Below are positions 28,831-41,499 of a DNA stretch of 64,000 nucleotides, piece by piece. The notes beneath the pieces are model-generated. The model searched no databases, had not been told where the DNA came from, and saw only the letters and a list, made by a program, of their open reading frames with translations. The stretch spans positions 14,306,517 to 14,370,516 of the forward strand of contig NC_087066.1 of NCBI RefSeq assembly GCF_963678635.1. The letters are read 5' to 3'. Source of the stretch: Symsagittifera roscoffensis (taxonomy: Eukaryota > Xenacoelomorpha > Acoela > Convolutidae). A program made the position numbers and the translations under genes. Within the stretch, counting starts at the first letter, position 1, and each line of letters opens with the position of its first letter.

Positions 28831-30898
28831 ACATAATTCAAGTTTCTATTTTTCTTCTCAATTTTTAAACGCCTTTTTTCTACAGTGAAGATCCAATAGC
28901 TTCAGAAACTCAAAAGAAGGTTTGGTTAAATCTATTTACATAAAGTTGAAAGTTCATTGAATTTGAGAAGAGCAGGTCCATGAAAAGAAAACGGTTTGTT
29001 TTAATTTACGAAAAATTTCCGCTCGTTTTTTTGTATTTAAGCTTTATCAGAGATGAAAAAAAAAATAAAAGAACATCTTTTTATATTTCCCCTGGATAAA
29101 CATTAGATTCACATTTCTATACCACAGATTATTCAGAGAACGCCTATAAACTATACTCCATGTCTGTATGAATAGCATTTCCTTATTTTTTAAAATCGAA
29201 TATTGATTCTTCAAACCTTGTCACATTTGGTTCACCGCTTAAGTGGATGATTCGTTACAACCCCATTGGGTCCCACTGAATCAGGGATGATTCTTGTTGC
29301 AAGTTCAAGACAAAGAGTCTCAGAATTCAAACCGTAATATCCTTCCTTTCAGGTGTTGAAAGTTTATACCTTAAGTTCAAATAAGGGGTCAGTTTGGCAG
29401 TAGAGTGTGTTGAATGTTTTTTTAAAATTCTTTTTCGTCATTTATTTTTGATGATTTGGTCTAGGGCGGGGAAAGGGGTGCTCTAATATTACAAGGCGAT
29501 ATTAATTTCCGGTACCTCTGAGGCTATGCTTAATACTTTTGCCAACATCCTAATGAAAAATATATATCTTTTACATTCATATGCTTTTTTCTGCCCGCGT
29601 CATTATTTTTTACAAATCTAATTTGTAATAATTTTTTTTGACCTACAATAAGCTTAAATGCGGGCCAAAAACTCTCAGAAAACAATTGACCGCAACTGGG
29701 TTAACTAATTTTATTTTACTCCGGCTTTAAAAATTTGGTTTTTTCTGTTATACGGCCCAAAATGGATTGTAATAATATTTGAAAAAACTGACCATAATGC
29801 TCGAATCTGATTGGTTGATACTAATTCTAGCGAAAAATAATTCTAGATTTTTAGGCACTCGTTTACTTTTTTGTCCCTCAAAATGCTGTGGTGGTCCCTA
29901 ATAAAAACAGAAGTACAGGATTTGCGTAATTCTCACAGTAAGCAACTTAATTTTTCTATGTTGGTAAAACAGTTGGCTTTGATTGTTTAGAGGGTACGAA
30001 ATCTGTTACCAACCTCATGCGTAGGTTCGAATCCCGCGCTTGCTTTTCATTTTAGGAAATAGGCGGGACCAAACCTGTAAACTCGTACCATACTTTTCTG
30101 GCGGAGCAATTCCCAATCATCTTTGAAAAATGCAAGGGCAGTAGCTAAGATGATTAAAAGCGGATGCGTGTGAATAAATTACTTTTTCACTGTCGCGACG
30201 CGAACTGAACCAAATCCATATTGCACCTGTTTTAATGTCCTAATTACTCCAACTGACGCCAAATTAATCATTATCGCTGACATAGTCTGACGCTAGAAAG
30301 ATCAACAAGGAAAAAGGCAAACAGAAATCATGCTAAAGAAATAATGCACAAAAATCGAACTAATTTAGAACTACGTTTTAGATACGCATTCTGTTCGATA
30401 GTTATGAATCAATAAGATGAACGAGAAACTAACGAAATAAAATTAAAAAAAAACAAGAATAAAACAGACGAAAAAAAATAAAGAAGCAGAAATGCGTATT
30501 CTGAGTTTTAAACACGCGTTCAGTTTTTCCGTTTTACGAACTATTTGTTGAATGGGCAAAATTTAATATTTGTTGCTTAGTCCACGAATAAACTCGTCCG
30601 CCTCAAAACTTCGCTCAAAATCATCCACACGTTCAGCAGAATTTTCCATCCCTTTCAAAAATCTAATTAATATGCTCACGCGCATAAGAGGAATGATCCG
30701 CTTATTCAGACGTAAATTATTGCTGTTCTGACTTTCGTAACGAAAGTAAAGGAATATTTGTGCTTGGGGTGGTTTTTTTCCTCTGACAATGTTTGACTTT
30801 TTAACTAGCCATGTTTGACGGGGTTTTAAATATCATGCAAAAAGTATTGATGTGCAAGCTTAAATTTGAAAAGCTATTTCTTCTGTGACTATTTTCGG

Positions 30899-31027
30899 AC
30901 ACCTTAAAAAGCTGTCTGGAAAAGCAGAGCTTCTACCTGATACGAGCAGTTTTAGTTTTGTTTTGCAAATAATTAATGAACAGAACATAAATTAAAATTA
31001 TTCTGAAATTTGTAATTGCTAACCGTA
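30899..31027. repeat. 129-bp direct repeat, copy 1
   Basis: Matches 31268-31396 with only a few mismatches; the two copies are offset by 369 bases. They start ACACCTTAAAAAGCTG and end GTAATTGCTAAC. No coding content seen. Confidence 0.85.
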
Positions 31028-31267
31028 ACCGTGATCTATTTCGAGCTATTGACGCCTAAGCGAAAATTTAATCCGTCTTAGAAATTGTTTCAATTTGTTT
31101 GAGCGAAGCTTATTTACTATAATTGATCAGTTACTTCGAGCAAAAACGTATCACTTTCTACTTAATATTGCGTGTGAGGAGATAATTTTCACAAAAAAAA
31201 TCTCAAATATAGTTTTTTTTTTCGTTTTATTTTATTACATTTTTTTTTCAGGTTGTTACTGCTCCAT

Positions 31268-31396
31268 ACACCTTAAAAAGCTGTCTGGAAAAGCAGAGCT
31301 TCTACCTGATACGAGCAGTCTTAATTTTGTTTTGCAAATAATTAATGAACAGAACATAAATTAAAATTATTCTGAAATTTGTAATTGCTAACTGTA
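31268..31396. repeat. 129-bp direct repeat, copy 2
   Basis: See copy 1 at 30899. This copy lies about 40 bases left of MITE copy 2. Confidence 0.85.
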
Positions 31397-31436
31397 ATGT
31401 GTGATTTTTTGATTTATTAAACACTATCCATGCGTA

Positions 31437-31800
31437 CAGAGGCGGGTTTAGGGAGGAAATTCTTTTCCCATCATAGATTTGACCCCCTGCCGACCCAAAG
31501 GGTCCCCTTTGAACTTTTTTGTGATATGCATTTTTGACTGACGGACCCCAAAATTTTTCTTAACGCGCCTTTGGCGCCAATTTATTATACTAATTATGAA
31601 GGGGGAGCTAATTATGAATTTTTGGCGTGTTTTTTCAAATTATTGCCTGCGGCGCAGAATATTTAACCAAACCAAGGTTTTTTTAGTACTTTGGGAGAGC
31701 TCCGAAAAGCAATTTGGTCGGCCTAAAAATAGTCGACAATTTTCCAAACACTTTTGAAAATCCGCACCTCCCCCTCGAGAAAATCCTATATCCGCCCCTG
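31437..31800. mobile_element. hAT-like MITE, copy 2, with 8-bp target duplication
   Basis: Starts CAGAGGCGGGTTTAGGG and ends CTATATCCGCCCCTG (inverted: CAGGGGCGGATATAGG). It is flanked by CATGCGTA (31429-31436) and GATGCGTA (31801-31808), an 8-bp duplication with one mismatch. The length of the duplication and the CAG...CTG ends are typical of hAT elements (family knowledge). No transposase. Confidence 0.8.
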
Positions 31801-33395
31801 GATGCGTATATAACGTTATCTTTTTATCACTGTTCAGTTTTTCCATCTGTATCTACCACAGAAATCTTGGAAGAACGCTTTTTGGAAAATGCTATAAATT
31901 TGAAAAATGAATTTAAATAACGCTAGTGGAAAAAGCATGATCTTGTGCGCATCATAAATCTCGACCTGAGATAGAACAATGAGCTAGTTTGGCTGAGTAG
32001 TTAATATCAAAAAGGTCTATTTTATATAAAACTAAATCTGTAGAAAAAGTATAACAATACTGCTCACATATCAGGGCAAAGGCCTGAATGTTCCGACTGT
32101 CCCTTAATTGACATCGAATAGCTTTTGAAAAAAAATATTGAAAAGCTATAAATCTAGGACAATATCAAAGTGTAAAATTTTGAATTGCACGAAATTAATA
32201 AGACCAATTATCACGCCTCTATTCAATTTGGAACGATTTTGTTGTGCGGGATAGTTCGCCACGCATAAAAAAAAAAATTCGCGTTACGCTCTCAGCATTA
32301 GTAATAAACTATTCAAAGCGCGCATAATTTATTCCGGAACATGGTCAATTTGGCAATTTTTGAACCCCTCCAACTTTTCAAAAAATAATCGGAGGTAAAA
32401 GAAAAATCTTTTTAAATTTGAACTCAGGAAAACGATATTTTCAATGGGGTATAAAAAATATTTGTTGAAATCTATTATTTCGATCGGCAAAAATTGATTA
32501 AATAAAAAAACCACACCGAGCATAAATAATCACTTTTCTTCGAAAGTCGGAACAATAAGTCTGGTTCTCTATACAACATATAAATACCCCATTAGAGCTT
32601 TTGAATGATTTTTCTTTCCGTTATATTTTTAATTGACGTTATTTTGCATTATCGCGTTTGAGCTCCTTGGCACGAATCGTGTCTCAAATTTTGTTCGCAT
32701 GTTTTTTCTATCAAACAACCCTGCCGTGCAAGAATTAATTTTTATTATATTTTTGAAATGTGTTAAAATCGGGAGCACAGCAGGACCTAGCAAACAAGCG
32801 TGTGGGCAAAAAGCTCCATACAAAACATCCCAAAATAAATAGTTCTAAACAATTGAAATTTGATCGAAGAAAGATTTCATCAAAAACACTCCTTAAACAA
32901 TTTGAAATGATCAATCACTTTCGAAACCAATAAGACAATCAAAATCAAATGAACAAGATCAAAAAAACTTAACTTTGTCTGATATCGCAGATTTTTAAAT
33001 TTTTTGGACATTTTTTATTGGAAGGTAACAACCGAGACTATCGTAAATACGTACCAAAAAAAGGATTGAACAAAATTAAGAGGGATACTTATGTTGAGGA
33101 AGTCAGAATTGATTATCCAATTTTAACTTTTTTTTTTTTGCAAAATGTCATTAATTATGTAAAAGACAAACCACATGTCAAACTAAAATTACACATAAAA
33201 CGAGCCTGAAACGTAAAAAAAGACCAATACGCACCTGATTTCATCAGTCAATATTAAAAGCCCTTTGAGGCACCACAAAATTCCTAAATTGGGCAACAAT
33301 TGATTTTACTTACAAAACCAAGAAATCAAGTAATTGCAATTACTTGCGGCCTAAAATTTTTTTTTACAGATATTAATGTCTCAAAACTTTGTTCA

Positions 33396-33726
33396 TGTTG
33401 TGAGGCGACCTCCGGTACCTCGTCATTTAACTTGTCCTTTTGCAGTCTTGCTGCAGATTTATGTTAGTTTCACTAACCAAGGCCATACTTCTAACCTATT
33501 CAAAATACCACGCTGTGCGTGTTCACTCTTTGCGATCTACATCGTTTGCTAGATGTTCTTTATTTTTTCTCAACCTCATTATTGTTCTGGATAAAATTTC
33601 TAAACTCAAGAATAATATGAAACTAAGCAACTAAGTTGATTCAAGTAACTAATTATTCTATTCAACAAAACAATTCACTTCTTGTTGAACATCCAAGTTT
33701 TCACTCTAAAACCTCGGCAAATGTCA
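33396..33726 (+). repeat. 5' LTR of gypsy-type element
   Basis: Starts TGTTGTGAGGCGACC and ends AAATGTCA. About 95% identical by eye to 40188-40518. The terminal A is also the A of the gag ATG. Confidence 0.95.
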
Positions 33727-34497
33727 TGGCGCAGCCAGCAGTTCCTGTAAATGAAGAAAGGACTGACCTGTTACGCATTCCCCCTTTCTGGGCAAAAGCT
33801 TCTATTAATCCGCCATTCATTTGGGAATCGTGGATAGGTCAATTTTTCTTGGCCGCTGGTCTGAAAGATAACATCAATCCTCATGATCTTCTAATCGAAC
33901 CCGCACATGTCCTTGATGAACCCCCTCCAAGACCTGAGACAGTTGCTGATGGTGAAGACGCTGGAGCGGATGAGGCTCGAAGACAGAGAGATCAAGCGGC
34001 GGTTCGAAGAATTAACGAACTATACGTCGAGAGGAGGAGAAAAGGTCCTAGAGTCAGTCAGAATTGGTTCTACCACGAAGCTGAGGCTCGTCTGAAGTCT
34101 CGGTTAATCTTTGCTTTGGGGAACGAAGGGAAGAGACGTTTTGCGGACTCTTTCACTCACACGGATATCAGCGCTAACCCCTTTCGCGAATTTCATAAGG
34201 GCTGTGAAACATTATTAAAAGGTCGAACGGGACTATACGGTTGAACGTATCAAGCTGTATAACACATTATTTATGCTTGAAAATGACACTTTCTCGTCAT
34301 TTTATGCTCGTCTTAGTGCCCAAGTGGCCTTGTGTAATTGGCTTAATGCCCATGAAAGGGAGACCTTAAAAGACCTCTTTATTGGACGAATTCGAGATGT
34401 AGATGTTCAACAACAACTTATTAAGGCTAAGGCTGATGACACTTTTAAACTCGTACTTGAGTGCAAAAAGGGTGCAAGTACGTCTGTTCAGTTCTAA
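33726..34497 (+). pseudogene. gag: Gag of gypsy-type element, frameshifted
   Basis: The first good ATG (33726-33728) overlaps the LTR end and primer binding site and begins Met-Ala-Gln-Pro-Ala. The first frame holds a typical small-Gag N-terminus (Pro-Pro-Phe-Trp with a following Trp-Ile-Gly-Gln-Phe) and ends at 34244. Capsid-like sequence resumes in another frame at 34273-34497 (Tyr-Ala-Arg-Leu, Leu-Lys-Asp-Leu-Phe-Ile-Gly). A second frame change lies near 34490, after which Gag continues into the zinc-knuckle region. A structural capsid protein in origin, now non-functional. Confidence 0.8.
33727..33744 (+). promoter_or_regulatory. Primer binding site
   Basis: TGGCGCAGCCAGCAG follows the LTR with no spacer, as expected for a tRNA primer site (starts TGG, complement of CCA). 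The tRNA species was not identified. Confidence 0.65.
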
Positions 34498-34519
34498 AAA
34501 CTACTCCCTCATAATTAGC

Positions 34520-37500
34520 GTTCAAACGCTATCAAGGTTAAACAAGAACCCACTTTCTCTATTCAGTCGTCTAGAGGAAAACGGAAGTATCCTCAAAATC
34601 AAAACAATCGACAAAACTCACAAAGCAACAAAGGGAATAAGTCATGTTACTTCTGTGGTAATCCTTTTAGTCATGATCACCGAAAATCTTGTCCAGCTGG
34701 GGAAGTTACGTGTAACCTTTGTCGGAAACGTGGTCATTTCGCAAAGTGCTGCAACTATTCGAAACGACGAGTAAATCTGGTTCATGAAAATGAGGAAGCT
34801 TCAAGTCCCTCTATAGATTGTAATTTTACAGATGTTGAGCATGACAGTGAAGCAGAATATAGGGTTTTACAATTGGAATCCGTTGTCAGGATAACTAGTA
34901 TCGAAACCCTCAAGTCAAGCGGAGGAAAATCCAGGAGCCTCAGTATCCAGTTGCCTTCAGGTTACAGTTTTTTTTATTCAATTATTGACACAGGAAGCCC
35001 AGTTTCGTTCGTGAAAAAACGTACCTTTGACTTACTTTTGCAACGAACCCCATCAATTGAGTTTCGGGATATCACACGATGCCCTATAGATACTTTGTAC
35101 GTTGACTACAAAAAGCAGCCCATTCGTCAACTTGGGTCGATTCAAATCCCGATTTCTTCTAGCGGCTGGAAGGTGGATAACGCTCAGTTCCTCATTTCGG
35201 AAAACAGAACTCGTAATATTCTAGGCTTGGATCTGCAGGAGCAACTACATGTCGTTAATAAACAGTTGAAAGCTGAATCCATTCAATCGCTGGAGAATAT
35301 TTCCCCGGATTCGACATCAGATTATTGGAGTTGTTTCTTTGCAAAAAAATACGCACGTGTCTTCAGTTCAGTCGCTAAGCTCGACCTAAACATCATAAAG
35401 TTTATACTAACTTTAAATTCCTTCTGGTGCCACGTCAAATTAAAGGACGTAAAGTTCCGATCCATATTCAGGATAGAGTTGCGAGCGAAATAAAACTTCT
35501 GATGGAGCAAGGTCATGTTGAAAAATTGGACAAATGTACGACTGATTTCTTCATGGCGCCTATTGTGTTAACTGCAAAAAAGGATGGCTCAACCAAACTG
35601 GCCCTTAATGCTAAACCCATGAATGCTCAGATCTGGAAAAACAAGTACCAGATGCCGAACATTCATGAACTCATCGATTCCGCGGCGCAAATTATACCTT
35701 GAAATGTACCTGGAAAGGTTTGGTTCACGTCCTTGAATTTGAAGTATGCGTTCAGTCAGTTGTCATTGTCATCGCTCACTAGTAGTCATTCTAATTTTAA
35801 TATTTTGTGTGGAGAGGCCACGGGAACGTACCGATTAAAGACCGGTTTTTATGGTTTAACCGATATGCCTACCGAATTCCAGAAAGCAATGGACTGTACC
35901 TTACAGGGGCTAGAAGGTGTCATTTGTTATCTCGATGACATTTTGATAGTTACAAAAGGAGATGTCCAGGAACATAACGAACTGGTTGAAAAGGTGATGC
36001 AAAGACTTGATGCGGAAGGCTGGGCTCTAAAACTGAGTAAGTGCCATTTCTCTGTTAACCAACTAACTTGGTTAGGGTATGACATTAATGAGGACGGTTA
36101 CTAAACTAAATTTTCAAAGATCGAGGCAATTCAATCACTCAAAGCTGCGCGAACTCTGAAACAACTACACTCATTCATGGGAACTTTAAATCATTTACAA
36201 AGGTTTATACCCGATTTACATACCCATACTGTTCATTTTCGGGCATCTTTAACGGCCTGTAACAAACAGTCGTTCACTTGGGGAGAGGAGCAAAATAATG
36301 CCTTTAAAAGCATCATCAATATGATCGCCAAAATCCCTAGTCCTTATCATTTTGATTCGTCAAAAGGCTCAAGGGTAAAATGTGACGCTAGTCATTATGG
36401 CTTAGGAGCTTGCCTTGAACAAGAAATCGAACCGGGATTTTGGGCCCCAACTGCTTTTGCTTCGCGTTTTTTTAATAATGCGGAGGCTAAATATAGTACC
36501 AATGAATTGGAATTGTTGGCAACTGTTTGGGCCCGCGAGCATTTTCGTACCTATCTGTTGGGTACTCGTTTTTAAGTGTTGACTGATCATAAAGCTATCA
36601 TTTCGGCATTAAATGAAAACTATAATATTAAGTCGTATCAATCTCGTCTTGCTCGCTGGGCAGATCGCTTATTACCGTTCGATTTTGAGGTCATTCATGT
36701 TCCCGGGGTCACGTTGGGGATAGCCGGTTACTTATCTCGTTGTCATACTTTTCCAGCTCTTGAGCCCTCTAAATACGATGAACTCTTCGTTGTTAAATCT
36801 ATTGAGGCTTTTCATCAGGCCCTCACTTTTATTAACTCTTATAATTCATCTAAATTGAGGGATAAAGGTTGTCCGCCAATCGCAGGAGGGTGTTCAATTC
36901 TCGTCGCAGTATGATATTGCCAATTCATTACGTCACTCGCCAGTAGGGGGCAATAAAAAGTTTGCTCAAAGTTTCAACCAATCAAATCACAATATGCAAA
37001 TAGACTGTTTGAATTCTTTACCAAAAACGGGCGTCGGTTTATGCTCACACGAGATTAACCAATCGGAAACTGGTATGCAAATTGATAATCGTAGACCAGT
37101 TTGCGTTTCCAAAATTCATTGTCTCCGACTTGAATCTATACGAAACAGTCATCTAATTCCATTTTCATCAATTGCAAATCTAAAATCTATCGTGATGAAC
37201 CAACTGCCCGGCAATAATCAGACTACTACTGACTTGAGTTCTACTCTCACTCAACTCGACTCCCAGATTTTATCAATTCGACAGCCGAACATGCTGATTT
37301 ACTAACGTTCGTGGTATCATTTCCTTTCAATTCGCCAAACTTCCGTCGACCCAGTCCGCGTCCGCCCATGAGATCTCGACAGTTGAGCCAAATCTCCCGA
37401 CTGGATCAGATACGCCATCGAAGCCAGACCCGAGAACGAGCTGCCAAAACCCGTTTTGTTGCTACCAGAACCACGACACGGAAGGATGGCCATACTCAGC

Positions 37501-38934
37501 TGTTGGAGGCGATGAGACGGTGTCGTCTGTCGAAACCTGGAAAGGTTAACACTGCCGCAAGATTTGGGGTTCTTGCCGTCAATGGAGGCAAACCTCTCCT
37601 TTCGTCTTCAAAGAAAAAAATTGTGGGGCTGTCTGGACTCTTTGATGCGGACCTTTTGGCAGAGTTGACAGAGGAGGACCGTTTTCTGGGCCCTATGAAA
37701 CGAGCTATCATCAACAAGGACATCACATCCTTGAATAAGTTCGGATCTTATATGGCCCAATTTTGGACCAAAGCAGCTGTGGTTAATAACTGTGTAGTTA
37801 TTGATAATAAACTGGCCATACCCGAACCTCTTCGACAAGCTGTGCTTACTCGCCTTCACCGCTCCCACCCGGGACAAGAGGCTATGATGGCGGCCTCTGA
37901 ATATCTCTGGTGGCCACTTCTTAATCGTCAAATCATCGAGAGGTGTGAGAAATGCCGTGAATGCACCTTGTTTGGTAAGAATCTTAAACCCGCAAAAACC
38001 TTTAATACTTCACAATCTTTGCCTAGTCTGTCTGGGCCCAATCAGGAGTTACAACTAGATTTTGCTGGACCAATACTTGATGATAAGGGTTGTAAGATCT
38101 TTTTTTTTGGTAGCAACCGATCGTTTCTCTAAGTTTCCTTCTGTTCTTATTTCTAAAACTACTGGGGCCAAGAAAGTTACTAAATTTCTTGCATCTTACA
38201 TTCGTATTCTTGATTTACCTCACTCTATCAGAACAGATCATGGTTCAGGTTTTAAAAATAACTTGGTGCAGTAATTTTGCTCAGCAGAGGTACCAAACAT
38301 ATCCTCTCACCAGTCGGAGATCATAGAGGCAGTGGCTTGGTTGAACTCTTGATTCAGACTATAAAGCGAAAACTGGGTGCTGCAAAACTCGATCCTAATT
38401 TCAAAAACTTTAAGGAAATGATCCAACAAATAATTGAAGATATTCGCAAGAGTAATCACTCGGTGCTTAAGAAATCGCCTTTTGAATTGCATTTTGGTCG
38501 TAAACCAAACATTGAATGGTCCCAGGCGTTTAATAATGTTGTTCAACCTGATACTTCAGCCCAGGGACTGGAGCGGAACATCTTAACACCAAACCAGATT
38601 GCCAGCCAGGATTATAGCAGGGACCGGGCGAAAGTTGTTCATCGTGGCAGTACTAGTCCAACAGTTCCTCCCGGCTTCAAACCCTTGTTTTCGCTGGATG
38701 GAAATGTGGCGGATAGTGAACCCTACAAGGCGTTGGCCGAACTTGCTCGAGGGGCAAACAAATGGTCGCAGTTTAAGCGAAACCTCCCACCGGATGGGGG
38801 GAAAAAGGTCCTCAAGGAACTAGCAACCCGTCATTCGGACCTCGCTCATTCTCTCAAGTCGGACCATAACCACAACACCCTTCGTTTTCCGACGATAGCA
38901 TCGAATGTAACGCCTTCGGGGGGCACAAGTTAAT
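34520..38934 (+). pseudogene. pol: Pol of gypsy-type element (protease, RT, RNase H, integrase), with stops and frameshifts
   Basis: Two CCHC knuckles are encoded at about 34640-34755. The protease motif Asp-Thr-Gly-Ser is near 34988. RT motifs run from 35427, with Tyr-Leu-Asp-Asp near 35929. RNase H spans about 36360-36760. The integrase zinc site (His...His, Cys-x2-Cys) lies near 37855-37965, the first core Asp near 38058, the second (Arg-Thr-Asp-His-Gly) near 38230 and the Glu after Gly-Leu-Val near 38340. In-frame stops occur at 35700 (TGA), 36102 (TAA), 36573 (TAA) and 38272 (TAA), with frame changes near 35430 and in a T9 run at 38100-38108. The enzyme cannot be made from this copy. Confidence 0.88.
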
Positions 38935-38939
38935 TCCAG

Positions 38940-39850
38940 ACGATTACCAGCTCTGCAATCTCGTCGACCGTCGAAAACAAGTAAGCTAGAAAACTTTCTA
39001 ATGTCTGATCCTAACCGAGTTAAAGTCCTTAGGAAATTAGATCTTCAATCGGTAAACCTCTTTATAAACTGGCTAAACTTAAGATTGTCCGTATTACCGA
39101 TCATACTTATGTTACTGACAATGGGAAAGTTTATCGAAAAAATCATATTTGCCTCAAACCTAATTCTCGGTATACCATTTCAGTTGCTCCAAACACTCTA
39201 GGTGATCGCCTTCAAGCCTCGAATCCTACCTCTCGTGGTGCATTTAAGAGGCCAGTTAAGCGGTTTCAGCCTGTGATGCTGGAACAACGGCCAAACAATA
39301 CAAACTTATCTGCCCAATGGTGGACCTTACGGTGGACTCCTCGAGTAAAAGTTCGGTTGGATCAAATGGCGGCCTCCAAGTTGTGCAGGAATCTTCTCCC
39401 CTGGAGAAACGACAGAGGCTTCAGTACGACTCACCTCCTGTTAAGTTTGCTCATCAGCCTAAGCCCACATCTCAGCATCACACTTCGACTAGTGCTACTT
39501 TCTCGTCACCTACCGTCTCTACCGCTCAACTTCCTAGCTCATCAACTTCGTCTCATCCGCAGACCACACATTGTGCCACCTCCTCACCTACAACCGCTAT
39601 TTTCGACAAATTTCCTGGCCTCAGTCCTACCAATCCGGGGATTAATATTTCTTCGCCGGAAATTGTGTCTTCACAGGGCCCAGTTCATCCCTCTCATTCC
39701 GCGTCCTCAGAGCCGCACTCATCTTATCCGTCGCTACTTCTCCCCGCTCAACCAGTGGTTGACGACTCCGAGACATTCAGGACTTCACTTTGCAGTAAGA
39801 AGCCAACTGAATTCTTTGGCGAACCTTTACGGCATTTCGTCTAATCGGCC
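38940..39850 (+). pseudogene. 3' Pro/Ser/Thr-rich tail region of gypsy-type element
   Basis: Downstream of integrase, fragments in different frames: a short integrase-C-terminal-like stretch (39000-39240, with His-Thr-Tyr-Val-Thr-Asp-Asn-Gly-Lys readable) and a frame at 39317-39844 rich in Ser, Pro and Thr with no recognised domain. An overlapping frame at 39273-39875 is less protein-like. Possibly the disordered C-terminus of Pol or a third ORF. Broken. Confidence 0.45.
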
Positions 39851-40181
39851 GAGGAGGATCAAGTTTGCCCTCTGAAAGGGTGCTCGGATCTTCGTCCTCG
39901 CCACGGAAACCCCTCATTCGGGACCGCTTTCAAACTGGATCTACGGTGATGTCCTCTCACTATCTCGCTCAGGTCAATGAAAATCCCGAAAAGGATTGAC
40001 TAGATTACAAGTATCAAAGTCTGCTAAACTCGAAAAAACTATTTCCCAGATATATCTTGTTTCTTTTGCTCTACTGTACAGCATTTGTGTGGGATAGGAG
40101 GGCTATCAATCTGATGCTCGTCTGGGTGCAGTTATATCATTTTCTAAATTTTGGGCTGTTCACCAAAATTTTTTCTCCCGC

Positions 40182-40187
40182 GGGGAA
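40182..40187 (+). other. Polypurine tract
   Basis: Purine run GGGGAA directly before the 3' LTR at 40188, in the position where plus-strand synthesis is primed. Confidence 0.5.
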
Positions 40188-40518
40188 TGTCGTGAGGCGA
40201 CCTGCGGTACCTCGTTATTTAACTTGTCCTTTTGCAGTCTTGCTGCAGATTTATGTTAATTTCACTAAGCAAGGCCATACTTCTAACCTATTCAAAATAC
40301 CACGCTGTGCGTGTTCACTCTTTGCTATCTACATCGTTTGCTAGATGTTCTTTATTCTTTCTCATCCTCATTATTGTTCTGGATAAAATTTCTAAACTCA
40401 AAAATAAACTGAAACTAAGCAACTAAGTTGATTCAAGTAACTAAATATTCTATTCAACAAAACGAATTACTCCTTGTTGAACATCCAAATTTTCACTCTA
40501 AAACCTCGGCAAATGTCA
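40188..40518 (+). repeat. 3' LTR of gypsy-type element
   Basis: Starts TGTCGTGAGGCGACC, ends AAATGTCA, followed by the target duplication GTTCA. Confidence 0.95.
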
Positions 40519-41499
40519 GTTCACTTTCAGCAAAAACTGCAACATCAACGTTTGAGATATGCAAGGTATAATCTAAAATTTGAAGTCGTTGAACAAAATC
40601 TGCATATAGTTTACATTGCAGAAAGTGGTAAAGTTAGCTGTTCGTAAAGTAGACGAAAACTTTCTTTTTCAATTCGAATCGAGATATTGTAAGGTCCACA
40701 AAAAATGAACACCATTGGGCAAAACTTGAAGGGTAATTTGAGCCAAAAGTACGCTAAGCAGAAACAAAATTCCCTTCTCCTAATGCGGCGGCCAGTTTTC
40801 GGTTCAATCCATGTCAGGTCACTTTTCATGCCGCGATCAGTGTTTGATTTAAGCTTTTATACTTTGAGTTGAGCTGGGTATTTCAGCTTATATCACCATC
40901 ACTACTTGTGGGCGTTTTCCGTTGTCCACACCAAATTGATTTTTTTCATATTTTGAAACGTGTATCAAAATGCTCAAATCTGATTGGTTGAACTTTATTT
41001 CCAGCAAAAGAAATCTGGATTTTTAATAGAACAGAAACTGATTGAGCATAATGATAATTTTGAGCCGTCTAAACCAAACGACCCCAATTTCTATGCTGTT
41101 TGGATAATTTTCTAAGTTTATTTTGAAAGCATTAGACGTAGACCATTGCTTTTTTTGAAGTTGACATTTGAAAAAATTGAACGTTGATGTACCTTAGAAA
41201 TAAATTTAAACAAGCAAGTGTTGAAATGGTACTTATGATTTAAGCTGTTTTTTCTTTTTCCATTTTCCAGTTTTGTTCCACAAATTGAGCAAGAAAAGAT
41301 CGACAACATTTCCCAGTTAGTTTGCCTTAGTATTCACTTCAGCAATAGAAAACAAAAACTCAATTATGAAGAGTAAACTTCAATTTTTGAGTGACTTTCG
41401 ACTCTTATCAACCTTGGGGGTTGAATATGTTTGGATCCATAACAATAAAACTCACTTTGTTATATTAAAACTGTCCAATCTTGAAATGTGTAAAATAAT

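Larger units (their letters stand above)
28831..33395. other. Non-coding spacer between BEL/Pao and gypsy elements
   Basis: No supported gene. It contains a 129-bp direct repeat, a hAT-like MITE, a B-box-like GGTTCGAATCC near 30023 within a weakly tRNA-like stretch (about 29970-30045), and a short block (GCTCGAATCTGATTGGTTGA near 29798) that resembles one near 40974. Confidence 0.45.
33396..40518 (+). mobile_element. Full-length gypsy (Ty3)-type LTR retrotransposon, inactive
   Basis: Two 331-bp LTRs bound a 7.1-kb element flanked by the 5-bp duplication GTTCA (33391-33395 and 40519-40523). The order inside is primer binding site, Gag with two zinc knuckles, protease, RT, RNase H, integrase (the gypsy order), then a Pro/Ser-rich tail. 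Several frame changes and stops interrupt the genes. By hand I count about 17 mismatches between the LTRs, so the insertion is not recent. Confidence 0.95.
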
